NCBI RefSeq assembly: GCF_019455385.1
Contig: NZ_JACOFR010000029.1
Span: forward strand, 26,635 to 90,634
Direction of reading: 5' to 3'
DNA: 64,000 bases
From: Bradyrhizobium sp. BR 10289
GTDB lineage: Bacteria; Pseudomonadota; Alphaproteobacteria; Rhizobiales; Xanthobacteraceae
Part shown: in pieces, positions 43,150 through 51,509 of the stretch
Layout of the letters: each line of letters starts with the position of its first letter
Numbering within the stretch: position 1 is the first letter of the stretch
Made by a program: the position numbers and the translations under genes
The notes under the pieces: model-generated
Seen by the model: the letters and a program-made list of their open reading frames with translations, nothing else
The model's database searches: none
Told to the model about the DNA's origin: nothing

Positions 43150-43395
43150 ATGCCTGTTACGCGCTTGCTCGCGGACATCACCATTGCGCCAGAACAGCAG
43201 AACGCTCGAGTTGGCCTTCAAGGCCGCTCTCCGAAAACTCGAACTCGTCGATCGCGAGGGCCCTTGTGCGCTGTCGTCGCAAGGAAGATGCTCGAACTTC
43301 ATCAGCGCGGTGTGACCGATGCTGCCGCACTCTCCGATCTGACCATTCGAGAAATCGGTAGGCAGCGGTTCAACTCAGCGTCGGCTCGCTACGCG
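43150..43395 (+). pseudogene. Remnant of a small gene
   Basis: One frame gives LELAFKAALRKLELVDREGP and another continues AVVARKMLELHQRGVTDAAA, LSDLTIREIGRQR. Together these look like one short helical protein, similar in style to small rhizobial proteins of unknown function. At least one frameshift is needed and no good start is visible. The rest of 42995-43567 shows nothing recognisable. Confidence 0.45.
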
Positions 43396-43567
43396 AATGC
43401 CCGGCGAGTACCTAACTCCCTTCGGAGCGTAGCTCTCGTCGCTTCGCGCAGGTGATCGGCCAAGGACCCACTTACGTCTGGAGAGCACCTTCCTTCTATC
43501 GTGACGACCGACCTGTACCCTGTTGCGGGCGGCCCTGACACCCTTCGCGGTATAGGTGCCGCAGCGA

Positions 43568-44023
<456 letters not shown>

Positions 44024-44044
44024 GAGACCCTCCGATTCTGAGAG

Positions 44045-44070
44045 AACGGGCGAAGAGGTTCGCGGGTTCC
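44045..44070 (-). promoter_or_regulatory. EcfG-type promoter of the iron-permease-like gene
   Basis: GGAAC (44070-44066), 17 bases and CGTT (44048-44045) exactly match the consensus on the minus strand, about 22 bases before the ATG at 44023. Confidence 0.72.
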
Positions 44071-44132
44071 CCTTAGGGCGCATCCACCACTAGACCTCAG
44101 CCGAAAGTATGAACGTCCGCACTCGGATCTGC

Positions 44133-44158
44133 GGAACTGGAGGGCAAAGGTTCCGGTT
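44133..44158 (+). promoter_or_regulatory. EcfG-type promoter of the GH15 gene
   Basis: GGAAC (44133-44137), 17 bases and GGTT (44155-44158). The ATG at 44170 is only eleven bases after it, so the message would be nearly leaderless; no ribosome site is visible before this ATG. Confidence 0.5.
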
Positions 44159-44169
44159 GGATCCCCAGC

Positions 44170-45999
44170 ATGGCTCGAATCGAAGACTACGCCCTGATCG
44201 GCGACTGTGAGACTGCGGGTCTGGTGGGGCGCGATGGGTCAATCGACTGGCTCTGCGTCCCCCGCTTCGATTCGGACAGCTGCTTCGCGAAGCTAGTCGG
44301 CGATGAGTACAACGGTTACTGGAAGATTTGCCCCAAGGCTCGCTCGAGCAGCGAGCGACGCTACCGACCGGGTACCTTGATTCTCGAGACGACCTTTACG
44401 ACCGAGCAAGGCCGGGTCCGCCTCATCGATCTCATGCCGCCTAAGACGGATCTCTCGAAGGTCGTCAGAATCGTCGAAGGACTGGAGGGCGAGGTCGAGA
44501 TGCGGAGCGAACTTGTCGCGCGCTTCGACTACGGGACCAGCGTACCTTGGGTCAGCCGCCTTGAGGACGGAGCGGTCAGCATGGTCGCGGGCGCGTCGAT
44601 GCTACTGCTCAGGACCGCGGTGCCGATGCGCGGCGAGGACATGAAGACTGTGGGCTCGTTTTCGGTCGCGCGCGGCGAGACCGTGGCTTTCGTCCTTTCC
44701 CATCAGATATCCTACCAGGATCCCGCCGCTCCCGAGGACCCTACGTCTCTTCTGAAAAAGGCAGTGGATTTCTGGCGCGATTGGTCCACCCGCTGCAAGA
44801 CGGCAGGGCCATATTCGGAGGCGGTCCAGCGATCCCTGATAACTCTCAAAGCGCTGACGTTCGGGCCGAGCGGCGGCATCGTAGCGGCCGCTACGACGTC
44901 GCTGCCGGAGCAGATCGGAGGCTCGAGAAATTGGGACTACCGCTTCTGCTGGGTGCGTGACGCCACCTTGACGCTTTTGGCGCTGATGGGCGCGGGCTTC
45001 TTCGACGAGGCGCGCGCCTGGCGGGATTGGCTTGTCCGCGCCGTCGCGGGCAGTCCGCAGCAGCTCCAGATCATGTATGCGGTGACCGGCGAACGCAGGC
45101 TGACCGAGTGGGAAGTCCCGTGGCTCTCCGGATATGAGAACTCCAAGCCCGTCCGGATCGGAAACGCGGCGCACACCCAGCTTCAGCTCGACGTCTACGG
45201 CGAGCTGATGGACGCCCTATATCAGGCGCGCCGCGGCGGCCTCCGCGAGAACAAGCGCGCCTGGGCAGTACAATGCGCGCTGCTCGACCATCTCAAGAGC
45301 ATCTGGAGCCAGCCGGACGAGGGCATATGGGAGGTCCGGGGCGGCGCGAAACACTTCACGTATTCCAAGATCATGGCGTGGGTCGCCTACGATCGGGCCA
45401 TCAAGTCGGCTGCCGAGTTCGGCATGAAGGGCCCCGTCGAGGAGTGGGAAGCGCAACGAGCCGCGATCCACGACGAGGTGTGCCGGCGCGGCTACGACCT
45501 TAAGCGCAAAACCTTCGTCCAGGTCTACGGCGAGCCGCAACTCGACGCGAGCTTGCTGCTGATCCCGGCCGTGGGCTTTCTGCCACCCGAGGATCCTCGC
45601 GTGATCTCGACGATCCAGGCGATCGAACGGGAATTGCTCCAAGACGGTTTCGTCCGGCGTTACGATACGGGTGCGACGAAGGATGGTCTGCCGCCGGGGG
45701 AAGGCATGTTCCTGGCCTGCAGCTTCTGGCTGGCGGACGCCTACCATCTGATCGGCCGCGACGCCGAGGCCAAGGAATTGTTCGAGCGGCTTCTCGCGCT
45801 TCGCAACGACGTCGGCCTGCTATCGGAAGAATACGACATTTCGCGGCGGCGCTTGGTCGGAAACTTTCCGCAGGCCTTTTCTCACATAGCCCTCGTCAAT
45901 ACCGCCCACAACCTCACCCACCGCGAAAAACCCTCGGAGCACCGCGGTAGCAAGAGAGCCCTCCCCAGCGAGGGAGATGAAGCCGCGCGCTCCGGCTAG
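44170..45999 (+). CDS. Glycoside hydrolase family 15 protein
   Basis: The 609-residue protein begins MARIEDYALIGDCETAGLV, the usual N-terminus of bacterial GH15 proteins annotated as glucoamylase- or trehalase-like. The catalytic (alpha/alpha)6 domain contains GGSRNWDYRFCWVRDATLTL. LPEQIGG and TKDGLPPGEGMFLACSFWLA follow, covering regions where the catalytic glutamates lie in the family. It would release glucose from an alpha-glucan or trehalose in the cytoplasm. The SDR gene starts eleven bases downstream, so they form an operon. An EcfG-like element lies immediately upstream. Confidence 0.9.
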   Translation: MARIEDYALIGDCETAGLVGRDGSIDWLCVPRFDSDSCFAKLVGDEYNGYWKICPKARSSSERRYRPGTLILETTFTTEQGRVRLIDLMPPKTDLSKVVRIVEGLEGEVEMRSELVARFDYGTSVPWVSRLEDGAVSMVAGASMLLLRTAVPMRGEDMKTVGSFSVARGETVAFVLSHQISYQDPAAPEDPTSLLKKAVDFWRDWSTRCKTAGPYSEAVQRSLITLKALTFGPSGGIVAAATTSLPEQIGGSRNWDYRFCWVRDATLTLLALMGAGFFDEARAWRDWLVRAVAGSPQQLQIMYAVTGERRLTEWEVPWLSGYENSKPVRIGNAAHTQLQLDVYGELMDALYQARRGGLRENKRAWAVQCALLDHLKSIWSQPDEGIWEVRGGAKHFTYSKIMAWVAYDRAIKSAAEFGMKGPVEEWEAQRAAIHDEVCRRGYDLKRKTFVQVYGEPQLDASLLLIPAVGFLPPEDPRVISTIQAIERELLQDGFVRRYDTGATKDGLPPGEGMFLACSFWLADAYHLIGRDAEAKELFERLLALRNDVGLLSEEYDISRRRLVGNFPQAFSHIALVNTAHNLTHREKPSEHRGSKRALPSEGDEAARSG

Positions 46000-46009
46000 G
46001 AGGTCCGCC

Positions 46010-46882
46010 ATGACAGTGAATTCAACCGACCCGGCCGCTCCGGCAAGCCCGGGCGAGCGCTTGCGACCGCAGGCCCGCTTTCCCGTGACCCTGGAAGGGC
46101 AGCCTGCGCTGGTGACCGGCGCCAACTCAGGTATCGGCCGCGCGGTCGCGCTGGGGCTGGCCGCGGCCGGCGCCGACGTCGTCGTCAACTATGTCGTGGA
46201 TCCCGTCTCAGCCGAAGAAGTCGTTCATGAAATCGAGGCCCGGGGCAGAAAAGCGATCGCAATCAAGGCGGACGTCAGCAACGAGGATGACATCCGGTCG
46301 ATGTTCGCCCGTGCCATCGATCATTTCGGCACGTTGCACATCGTGGTGAACAACGCCGGACTGCAGCGCGACGCGCCCTTCCATGAGATGACGATCGATC
46401 AGTGGAATAAGGTGATCGGCGTCAATCTCACCGGCCAGTTTCTATGTGCCCGGGAGGCAGTCCGCGAATTCAAAAGACGGGGCATCGTCGGTGACATCTC
46501 GGCCGCGGCCGGCAAGCTCGTCTGCATGAGTTCGGTCCATCAGGAGATTCCGTGGGCGGGCCACGCGAACTACGCGGCATCGAAAGGCGGCGTGATGCAG
46601 ATGATGCGAAGCATCGCGCAGGAAGTCGCCCCCATCGGCATCCGCGTCAACGGCATCGCACCCGGCGCCATCCGGACGCCCATCAATCAGCGCGCCTGGG
46701 AGACGAGGGAAGCGTACGAAAGCCTGATGACGCTGGTGCCCTACAAGCGCATCGGAGAGCCGGACGACATCGCGCAGGCGGTCGCCTGGCTCGTCTCCGA
46801 CGCCGCCGACTACGTCACCGGCGCCACCCTGTTCATCGACGGCGGCATGACCCTATTCCCCGGCTTCGCAAGCGGAGGCTAG
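46010..46882 (+). CDS. SDR-family oxidoreductase (glucose 1-dehydrogenase-like)
   Basis: The predicted 290-residue protein has an extra N-terminal arm, then a Rossmann domain: TGANSGIGRAVALGLA, NNAG, catalytic SSVHQEIPWAGHANYAASKGG (Ser...Tyr-x3-Lys) and the cap PYKRIGEPDDIAQAVAWLVS. The sequence fits glucose 1-dehydrogenase-like SDRs. With the GH15 enzyme upstream, glucose release followed by oxidation to gluconolactone is plausible; that is inference. A GGAGG site sits six bases before the ATG. Confidence 0.88.
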   Translation: MTVNSTDPAAPASPGERLRPQARFPVTLEGQPALVTGANSGIGRAVALGLAAAGADVVVNYVVDPVSAEEVVHEIEARGRKAIAIKADVSNEDDIRSMFARAIDHFGTLHIVVNNAGLQRDAPFHEMTIDQWNKVIGVNLTGQFLCAREAVREFKRRGIVGDISAAAGKLVCMSSVHQEIPWAGHANYAASKGGVMQMMRSIAQEVAPIGIRVNGIAPGAIRTPINQRAWETREAYESLMTLVPYKRIGEPDDIAQAVAWLVSDAADYVTGATLFIDGGMTLFPGFASGG

Positions 46883-46956
46883 GCAAAGCCTCAGGGTCAT
46901 GATCCCAACGAGAACCGCTGGTCGCATCGCTTACGCAGCAATTGGAGGATCGAACT

Positions 46957-47118
46957 TTGGTAAATGGCGCACGGGCAATGGCTGCAGGTAAGATCGCGCG
47001 CAAGATGGCGAGCGCTCTGACATCGGTTCTGAAGCGCCGCTCGGCGGTGAAGAAGGCAAGTAAGACGCGGGAGAAGAGCGCAAGCCAGGTCTCGCCGCCC
47101 CCAGGTCGCGAAACATAG
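46957..47118 (+). CDS. Small, very basic protein with TTG start
   Basis: This 53-residue frame reads VNGARAMAAGKIARKMASAL, then SVLKRRSAVKKASKTREK and a short tail. It is lysine- and arginine-rich, like the tails of histone H1-type bacterial proteins. A GGAGG (46944-46948) is eight bases before the TTG, which makes the start credible despite the rare codon. It lies in the gap between the SDR and ZIP genes. Nucleic-acid binding is a guess. Confidence 0.45.
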   Translation: MVNGARAMAAGKIARKMASALTSVLKRRSAVKKASKTREKSASQVSPPPGRET

Positions 47119-47129
47119 CTGGTGCTCCG

Positions 47130-47882
47130 ATGCCGATCTGGTTGACCGCCGGCCTTTGGGGGCTGCTTGGTGCCTCATCGCTGCTCCTGGGAGCAGCCGT
47201 CGCATTCGTCCTCAGGATGCCTCGGTACGTTACCGCGGGGATCATGTCGTTCGGTTGCGGCGTGCTGATCTCGGCCGTGGCCTACGACCTGTTGGAGGAC
47301 GGGTATCAGGAAGGCGGGATCTGGCCGATCGTCGCCGGTGCCGTTGCGGGCTCCGCAATGTATGCCCTTGCCGATTGGGCGGTCTCTCGAGCAGGCGCGC
47401 ATTCACGTAAACGGTCCGGGGACCAGCAGGCGAACGCCGGCCAAGGCGGAGGGTTGGCGATCGCAATCGGGTCGCTCCTCGACGGGGTTCCGGAAAGCGT
47501 GGTTCTGGGGCTCGGGCTGTTGAGCGGGAAAGGCATCAGCCTCGCTATGCTGGCAGCTATCTTCCTCTCCAATTTCCCGGAAGGACTGTCCAGTGCGCTC
47601 GGCATGCGAACCGCGGGTCGCTCCCGGCTCTACATCTTTGGCCTTTGGGCAACGATCGCCGTCCTCTCCGGGCTTGCTGCTTCCGCGGGAGCGGCTTTCC
47701 TTGGCGGAGCTTCCCCTCAGGTCGTTGCTGCCGTGAGTGCCGTCGCTGCGGGCGCTCTCCTGACGATGGTGGTGAACACCATGGTGCCCGAAGCGGTCGA
47801 AGGCGAACAGAAGCTGGCCGGCTTGCTCGTTGTCGTCGGCCTCCTCGTCGCCTTTGCGCTCTCTAACTTAGGAGAGACTTAG
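47130..47882 (+). CDS. ZIP-family metal transporter
   Basis: The 250-residue protein has about eight hydrophobic helices and a hydrophilic loop after the third (SRKRSGDQQANAGQ). The signature helices read LAIAIGSLLDGVPESVVLGL and AAIFLSNFPEGLSSALGM, matching the metal-binding helices of ZIP transporters. It is expected to move divalent metal into the cytoplasm; metal specificity is unclear. The ATG lies twelve bases after the preceding small gene stop. Confidence 0.88.
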   Translation: MPIWLTAGLWGLLGASSLLLGAAVAFVLRMPRYVTAGIMSFGCGVLISAVAYDLLEDGYQEGGIWPIVAGAVAGSAMYALADWAVSRAGAHSRKRSGDQQANAGQGGGLAIAIGSLLDGVPESVVLGLGLLSGKGISLAMLAAIFLSNFPEGLSSALGMRTAGRSRLYIFGLWATIAVLSGLAASAGAAFLGGASPQVVAAVSAVAAGALLTMVVNTMVPEAVEGEQKLAGLLVVVGLLVAFALSNLGET

Positions 47883-48215
47883 AACGCCGGGCCGTGCGAT
47901 GCAGAAGCAAGGCTGTTGTCGGACGGGCCCTGCGGGTCGCTCGCGAGGAAAGCCTGGACTTCACCCTCTCCAGGACGACAAGCGACGATCGATTGGCGTC
48001 CTGAAGCGCCTCGAAATCGACTGAGAATGACACCCTGAATCGCGGAACGGGTGGTACACAGGGGTGGTCATGAATCCTTGTTTTCCGCGGATTTTCACAC
48101 AATCGCGGCGAAGGGGGAAGAGAGTCCCACTGACGCCGAGATTTTCCGCGCCAGACTACGATTTCTGCGAAAACATACCGGGCGCGCGTGTCAAATACCA
48201 CGACAAGGCGCCGCT
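47883..48215. other. Intergenic stretch with first att-like repeat copy
   Basis: No gene is seen. The stretch contains repeat copy 1 (see entry at 48008). The upstream half is GC-rich and shows no clear hairpin. Confidence 0.5.
48008..48132 (+). repeat. Long direct repeat, copy 1 (att-like)
   Basis: The segment shares blocks, in order, with 60323-60477: GCCTCGAAATCGAC, GGTGGTACACAG, AATCCTTGTTTT and GGGGAAGAGAGTCCCACT. The last resembles the start of a tRNA-Ser 3' end, but the match stops after GAGTCCCACT (48122-48131). It lacks the acceptor-stem end present in copy 2. Confidence 0.65.
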
Positions 48216-48563
48216 TCACCCTTTCTCGAACGCGACAAGTTCAGCCTTGAGCTGATCCTCTGCAAACGGCTTTTGCAGGATTTTGCAACTTCGCCATTCT
48301 TCCTCGATCCCTGCTCCGTAGCCTGTCGTGAACAAGAATGGGACGTCCCTGGTCTGCAGCATCTCGACCAGACCATAGCTGAATTCGCCGGCGAGGTTGA
48401 CGTCCAAGAGGGCTACATCGAATCCGCCAGCGTCGATCAAGCTCGTTGCTTGTGGGACATTAGTCGCCTTGGCAACGACTTCGTGGCCCAGTTCTTCGGC
48501 CATGTCTTCTATCATCATGGCAATTAAGCTTTCGTCTTCCACCACCAGCAGCCGCAGCGGCAT
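48216..48563 (-). CDS. Single-domain response regulator (fourth gene of the phytochrome operon)
   Basis: This 115-residue receiver has LRLLVVEDESLIAMMIEDMA, the phospho-acceptor in VALLDVNLAGEF, a threonine in FLFTTGYG and the lysine in ILQKPF. It has no output domain. The ATG at 48563 follows GGAG by six bases. It lies 55 bases after the hybrid kinase, and probably takes phosphate from that kinase. Confidence 0.84.
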   Translation of the reverse strand: MPLRLLVVEDESLIAMMIEDMAEELGHEVVAKATNVPQATSLIDAGGFDVALLDVNLAGEFSYGLVEMLQTRDVPFLFTTGYGAGIEEEWRSCKILQKPFAEDQLKAELVAFEKG

Positions 48564-48618
48564 GTCGATCTCCAAAGGTGCATCTCAGGCAAGATAGAAA
48601 GGTTTTGCCGACCATGAC

Positions 48619-51054
48619 CTAGCCGGCGCCCCGCAGACGAACGATTTTGGGATCGTCGAACTCGGCAAATGCTTCGTGGAGCCGGCGCGCCAACTCTTCC
48701 TCCTGAAACGGCTTCCTTATCAGCCTCGCGTGATGGATCTCTTCAAGAGCCTTGAGGTCGGCATAGCCGGTCGCAAAAAGAGTCGGAAGATGCGGTCGGA
48801 GTCCATGTGCCTTCTTGGCAACCTCCACGCCGCTCATCGCCGGCATGGCGTAGTCCACTATCAGAGCGTCAAAATGCTCCGGCCCGGCAAGGATATCCAA
48901 GGCGGCGGCGCCGCTACCCACGCTGACAACGGAGTACCCCAGCTCTTCGAGCATCACGCCGACCACCTCGCGAACGGCGCTGTCGTCGTCGACCAGAAGG
49001 ATTGTCTTGGCGGAGGCCCGGCCTGACGCGGTCTCGCTTTTCGGCGTCTGCCCAGGGGCCTGGGAGGCACTGGCGGCGCGAGGAAGATAGACGCTAACGC
49101 TGGTACCTTCCCCTGTAGCCGTCCTGATCTTCACGCCACCGCCGGACTGCTTGGCGAACCCGAATACTTGCGGCAATCCAAGGCCTGAACCTTTTCCGAC
49201 CTCCTTTGTGGTGAAAAACGGCTCGAACACATGGTCAAGGACATGTGGAGGAATGCCGGTACCGGTGTCGCTCACCGTCAGGACCACGTAGTCACCCGGA
49301 GGCGGGTCGGCCGGCCTGGCCGGCGCTTCCTTTACGACCGCCTGACCGGTTTCGACGGTGAGTGCGCCGCCGATCTCCATTGCGTCCCGCGCGTTGATGG
49401 CCAAATTGAGAATGATCAATTCGATTTGCGTCGGGTCGACGAGTGCTGGGGCTAGGTCGCTCTTCAACACGGTTTCGATCCGGATTGAGCCTTTCATCGT
49501 GCTCTGCAGAAGCTCGCTCATCCCGGTCACGGTTTCATTCAGGTCGACGGGCTTTGGCTCGAGCTTCTGGCGCCGCGAGAACGCCAGCAACTGGGCGGTA
49601 AGTGTGGCTCCTCGCTCAGCCGCGGTCCGCATGTACTGGAGGCGCGATCGGACGTCCTGCTCGCGCTCCGGCTTGTCGAACCGCTTCTCCACGAAAGCAA
49701 TGTTGCCCAGGATGACCGTAAGAAGGTTGTTGAAATCGTGAGCGACCCCGGCGGTGAGCTGTCCGACGGCCTCGAGCCGCTGCATCTGCCGGAGGGTCTG
49801 TTCGACACGCTCCCGCTCTTCGATCTGCCGGGCGAGTTCGGCGTTGCGTTCAGCCAGCGCGGTCGCTGCCGCTCTTTCGGCGGTGCAGTCGCGTCCAACG
49901 AGATAGATGGCTTCCTCATCCGGCGCCGCATTCCAGGTGACCCACCGCCATTCGCCGTTCGCATGGCGGATACGGCTTTCGAAGCGACCGACGGTGCGAT
50001 CGCGGATCGTATCGGCAAGCTGTCGCTTCACCTCGGTGCGCTCTTCGGGGGGCAGCAACAGATCGAACATGCTCTCCGTGAGGGTGCCTTCGGCGTACCC
50101 GAGCATTGTGCTCCACGCCGGGTTGAGGCGCCGCAATCGTCCCTCCCGTCCGATCACGGCGAACAGGTCTGGACTGAGCCGCCAAAGGCTGTCCCGCTCC
50201 GCGGTTCGTTCCGCGACGCGACGTTCCAGGTCGGTCGTGAGGTCTTCCAGATCCTTCTTCGCTCTGCGTTCCTCGGTGATGTCGCGCACGACCCCGACAA
50301 AGCGTTTGAATTCCTTCTCTTCGAACAATGCCTGACCGCGGGCGGCTACCCAACGCTCGCTGCCGGCGTCCGAGAAGATACGATATTCCGCACCGAACGT
50401 GCCATCGTGTTCGCGAGACCACGTCGTCGCCTGGCGGACAGCCTGATGAAGTCGGTCGCGGTCGTCCGGATGACAGGCGGCAAGATAGTCTCGATAACCC
50501 GGCGATTTCTGGACCGGCCAGCCGAGCATCGCCTTTGCGCTGGCGTCCCACTTGAGCTCACGCGTCGCCGGATCATAGTCCCACAGGCCGAGCTTGGCCG
50601 CTTCCATCGCCAGACGCGCGCTGACTTCGCTGCGGGCCAAAGCATCTTGAATCTTCTTGGCCGATGCGCGCTGGCGGGCTTGTTCGAGCGCACGCTCTAC
50701 CGCTGTCGACAGCCGTGTGAGGTTTCGCTTCACCACGTAATCAGTGGCGCCCCGCTTGAGCGCGTTCGTGGCAAATTCCTCGCCAACGACTCCCGATACG
50801 AAGATGAAGGGAAGATCGGGCTGCAGGACCGTGGAGATGTTCAGTGCCGAGAGGCCGTCGAAGTCCGGCAATGAATAGTCCGCCAGCACGATGTCATGGC
50901 CGCCGCTTTCCAGAGCCGCCACGAAATCCCGTCTGTTGTAGACGCGCTCGAGTGTGAAGCCCAATTGGGCCTTCGATAGGTGCGCGGCCAGCAGTTCGGC
51001 ATCGATCTCGCTGTCTTCAAGCAGCAGAATGCGGATAGGCTCATGCTTCATCAT
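48619..51054 (-). CDS. Hybrid sensor histidine kinase with N- and C-terminal receivers
   Basis: The predicted 811-residue protein is cytoplasmic. A receiver (residues about 5-125; phospho-acceptor in DIVLADYSLPDFDG) is followed by a PAS/PAC (near 165-290) and a coiled coil. A second PAS (WRLSPDLFAVIGREGRLRRL) precedes the kinase core, with His in LTAGVAHDFNNLLTV and the ATP site in GTGIPPHVLDHVFEPFF. A C-terminal receiver ends the protein (VDYAMPAMSGVEV). It starts in an ATGATGA overlap with the TTG-started regulator before it. The N-terminal receiver suggests it accepts phosphate from the phytochrome/Rcp pair. Confidence 0.92.
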   Translation of the reverse strand: MMKHEPIRILLLEDSEIDAELLAAHLSKAQLGFTLERVYNRRDFVAALESGGHDIVLADYSLPDFDGLSALNISTVLQPDLPFIFVSGVVGEEFATNALKRGATDYVVKRNLTRLSTAVERALEQARQRASAKKIQDALARSEVSARLAMEAAKLGLWDYDPATRELKWDASAKAMLGWPVQKSPGYRDYLAACHPDDRDRLHQAVRQATTWSREHDGTFGAEYRIFSDAGSERWVAARGQALFEEKEFKRFVGVVRDITEERRAKKDLEDLTTDLERRVAERTAERDSLWRLSPDLFAVIGREGRLRRLNPAWSTMLGYAEGTLTESMFDLLLPPEERTEVKRQLADTIRDRTVGRFESRIRHANGEWRWVTWNAAPDEEAIYLVGRDCTAERAAATALAERNAELARQIEERERVEQTLRQMQRLEAVGQLTAGVAHDFNNLLTVILGNIAFVEKRFDKPEREQDVRSRLQYMRTAAERGATLTAQLLAFSRRQKLEPKPVDLNETVTGMSELLQSTMKGSIRIETVLKSDLAPALVDPTQIELIILNLAINARDAMEIGGALTVETGQAVVKEAPARPADPPPGDYVVLTVSDTGTGIPPHVLDHVFEPFFTTKEVGKGSGLGLPQVFGFAKQSGGGVKIRTATGEGTSVSVYLPRAASASQAPGQTPKSETASGRASAKTILLVDDDSAVREVVGVMLEELGYSVVSVGSGAAALDILAGPEHFDALIVDYAMPAMSGVEVAKKAHGLRPHLPTLFATGYADLKALEEIHHARLIRKPFQEEELARRLHEAFAEFDDPKIVRLRGAG

Positions 51055-51509
51055 TGGGCCTCGTTGGTGAAGGGGCGGGGAGGCGGCTCGTTCAGCACGG
51101 CCCAAAACATTCCGAGATCCTGGATGGCTTCGAAGAAGGCGTTGAAGTCCACTGGCTTCACGACAAAGGCGTTGACGCCCAGTTCATAGCTCTTTACCAG
51201 GTCGCGCTCCTCTCTCGAGGAGGTCAGCATCACGACGGGGATCTGCCGCTGATGGCGGTCGTTCTTGACCTTTTCGAGAACCTGCAGCCCGTCGATTTTG
51301 GGAAGCTTGAGATCGAGCAGCACAACGGCCGGATCGCCGGGTGGCCTGCCTTCGAAGCTGCCCCGCGCGGCCAGGTAATCGAGCGCTTCGGCTCCGTCGC
51401 GAGCAATGACGATCTCGTTGGCTAATTGGCACTTCGCGAGCGCCGCCAGCGTCAACTCGAGGTCTCGCGGGTTGTCTTCAACAAGCAAAATCGGCCTGAG
51501 GTCCGGCAA
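51051..51509 (-). CDS. Rcp1-like response regulator
   Basis: The 152-residue protein is the long receiver type that pairs with phytochromes: RPILLVEDNPRDLELTLAAL, phospho-acceptor in AVVLLDLKLPKIDGLQVLEK, TSSREERD and VKPVDFNAFFEAI. It starts at a TTG directly after the phytochrome stop (TAA). It overlaps the hybrid-kinase start downstream, so the three are translated in sequence. It is the expected direct phosphate acceptor from the bacteriophytochrome. Confidence 0.9.
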   Translation of the reverse strand: MPDLRPILLVEDNPRDLELTLAALAKCQLANEIVIARDGAEALDYLAARGSFEGRPPGDPAVVLLDLKLPKIDGLQVLEKVKNDRHQRQIPVVMLTSSREERDLVKSYELGVNAFVVKPVDFNAFFEAIQDLGMFWAVLNEPPPRPFTNEAQ

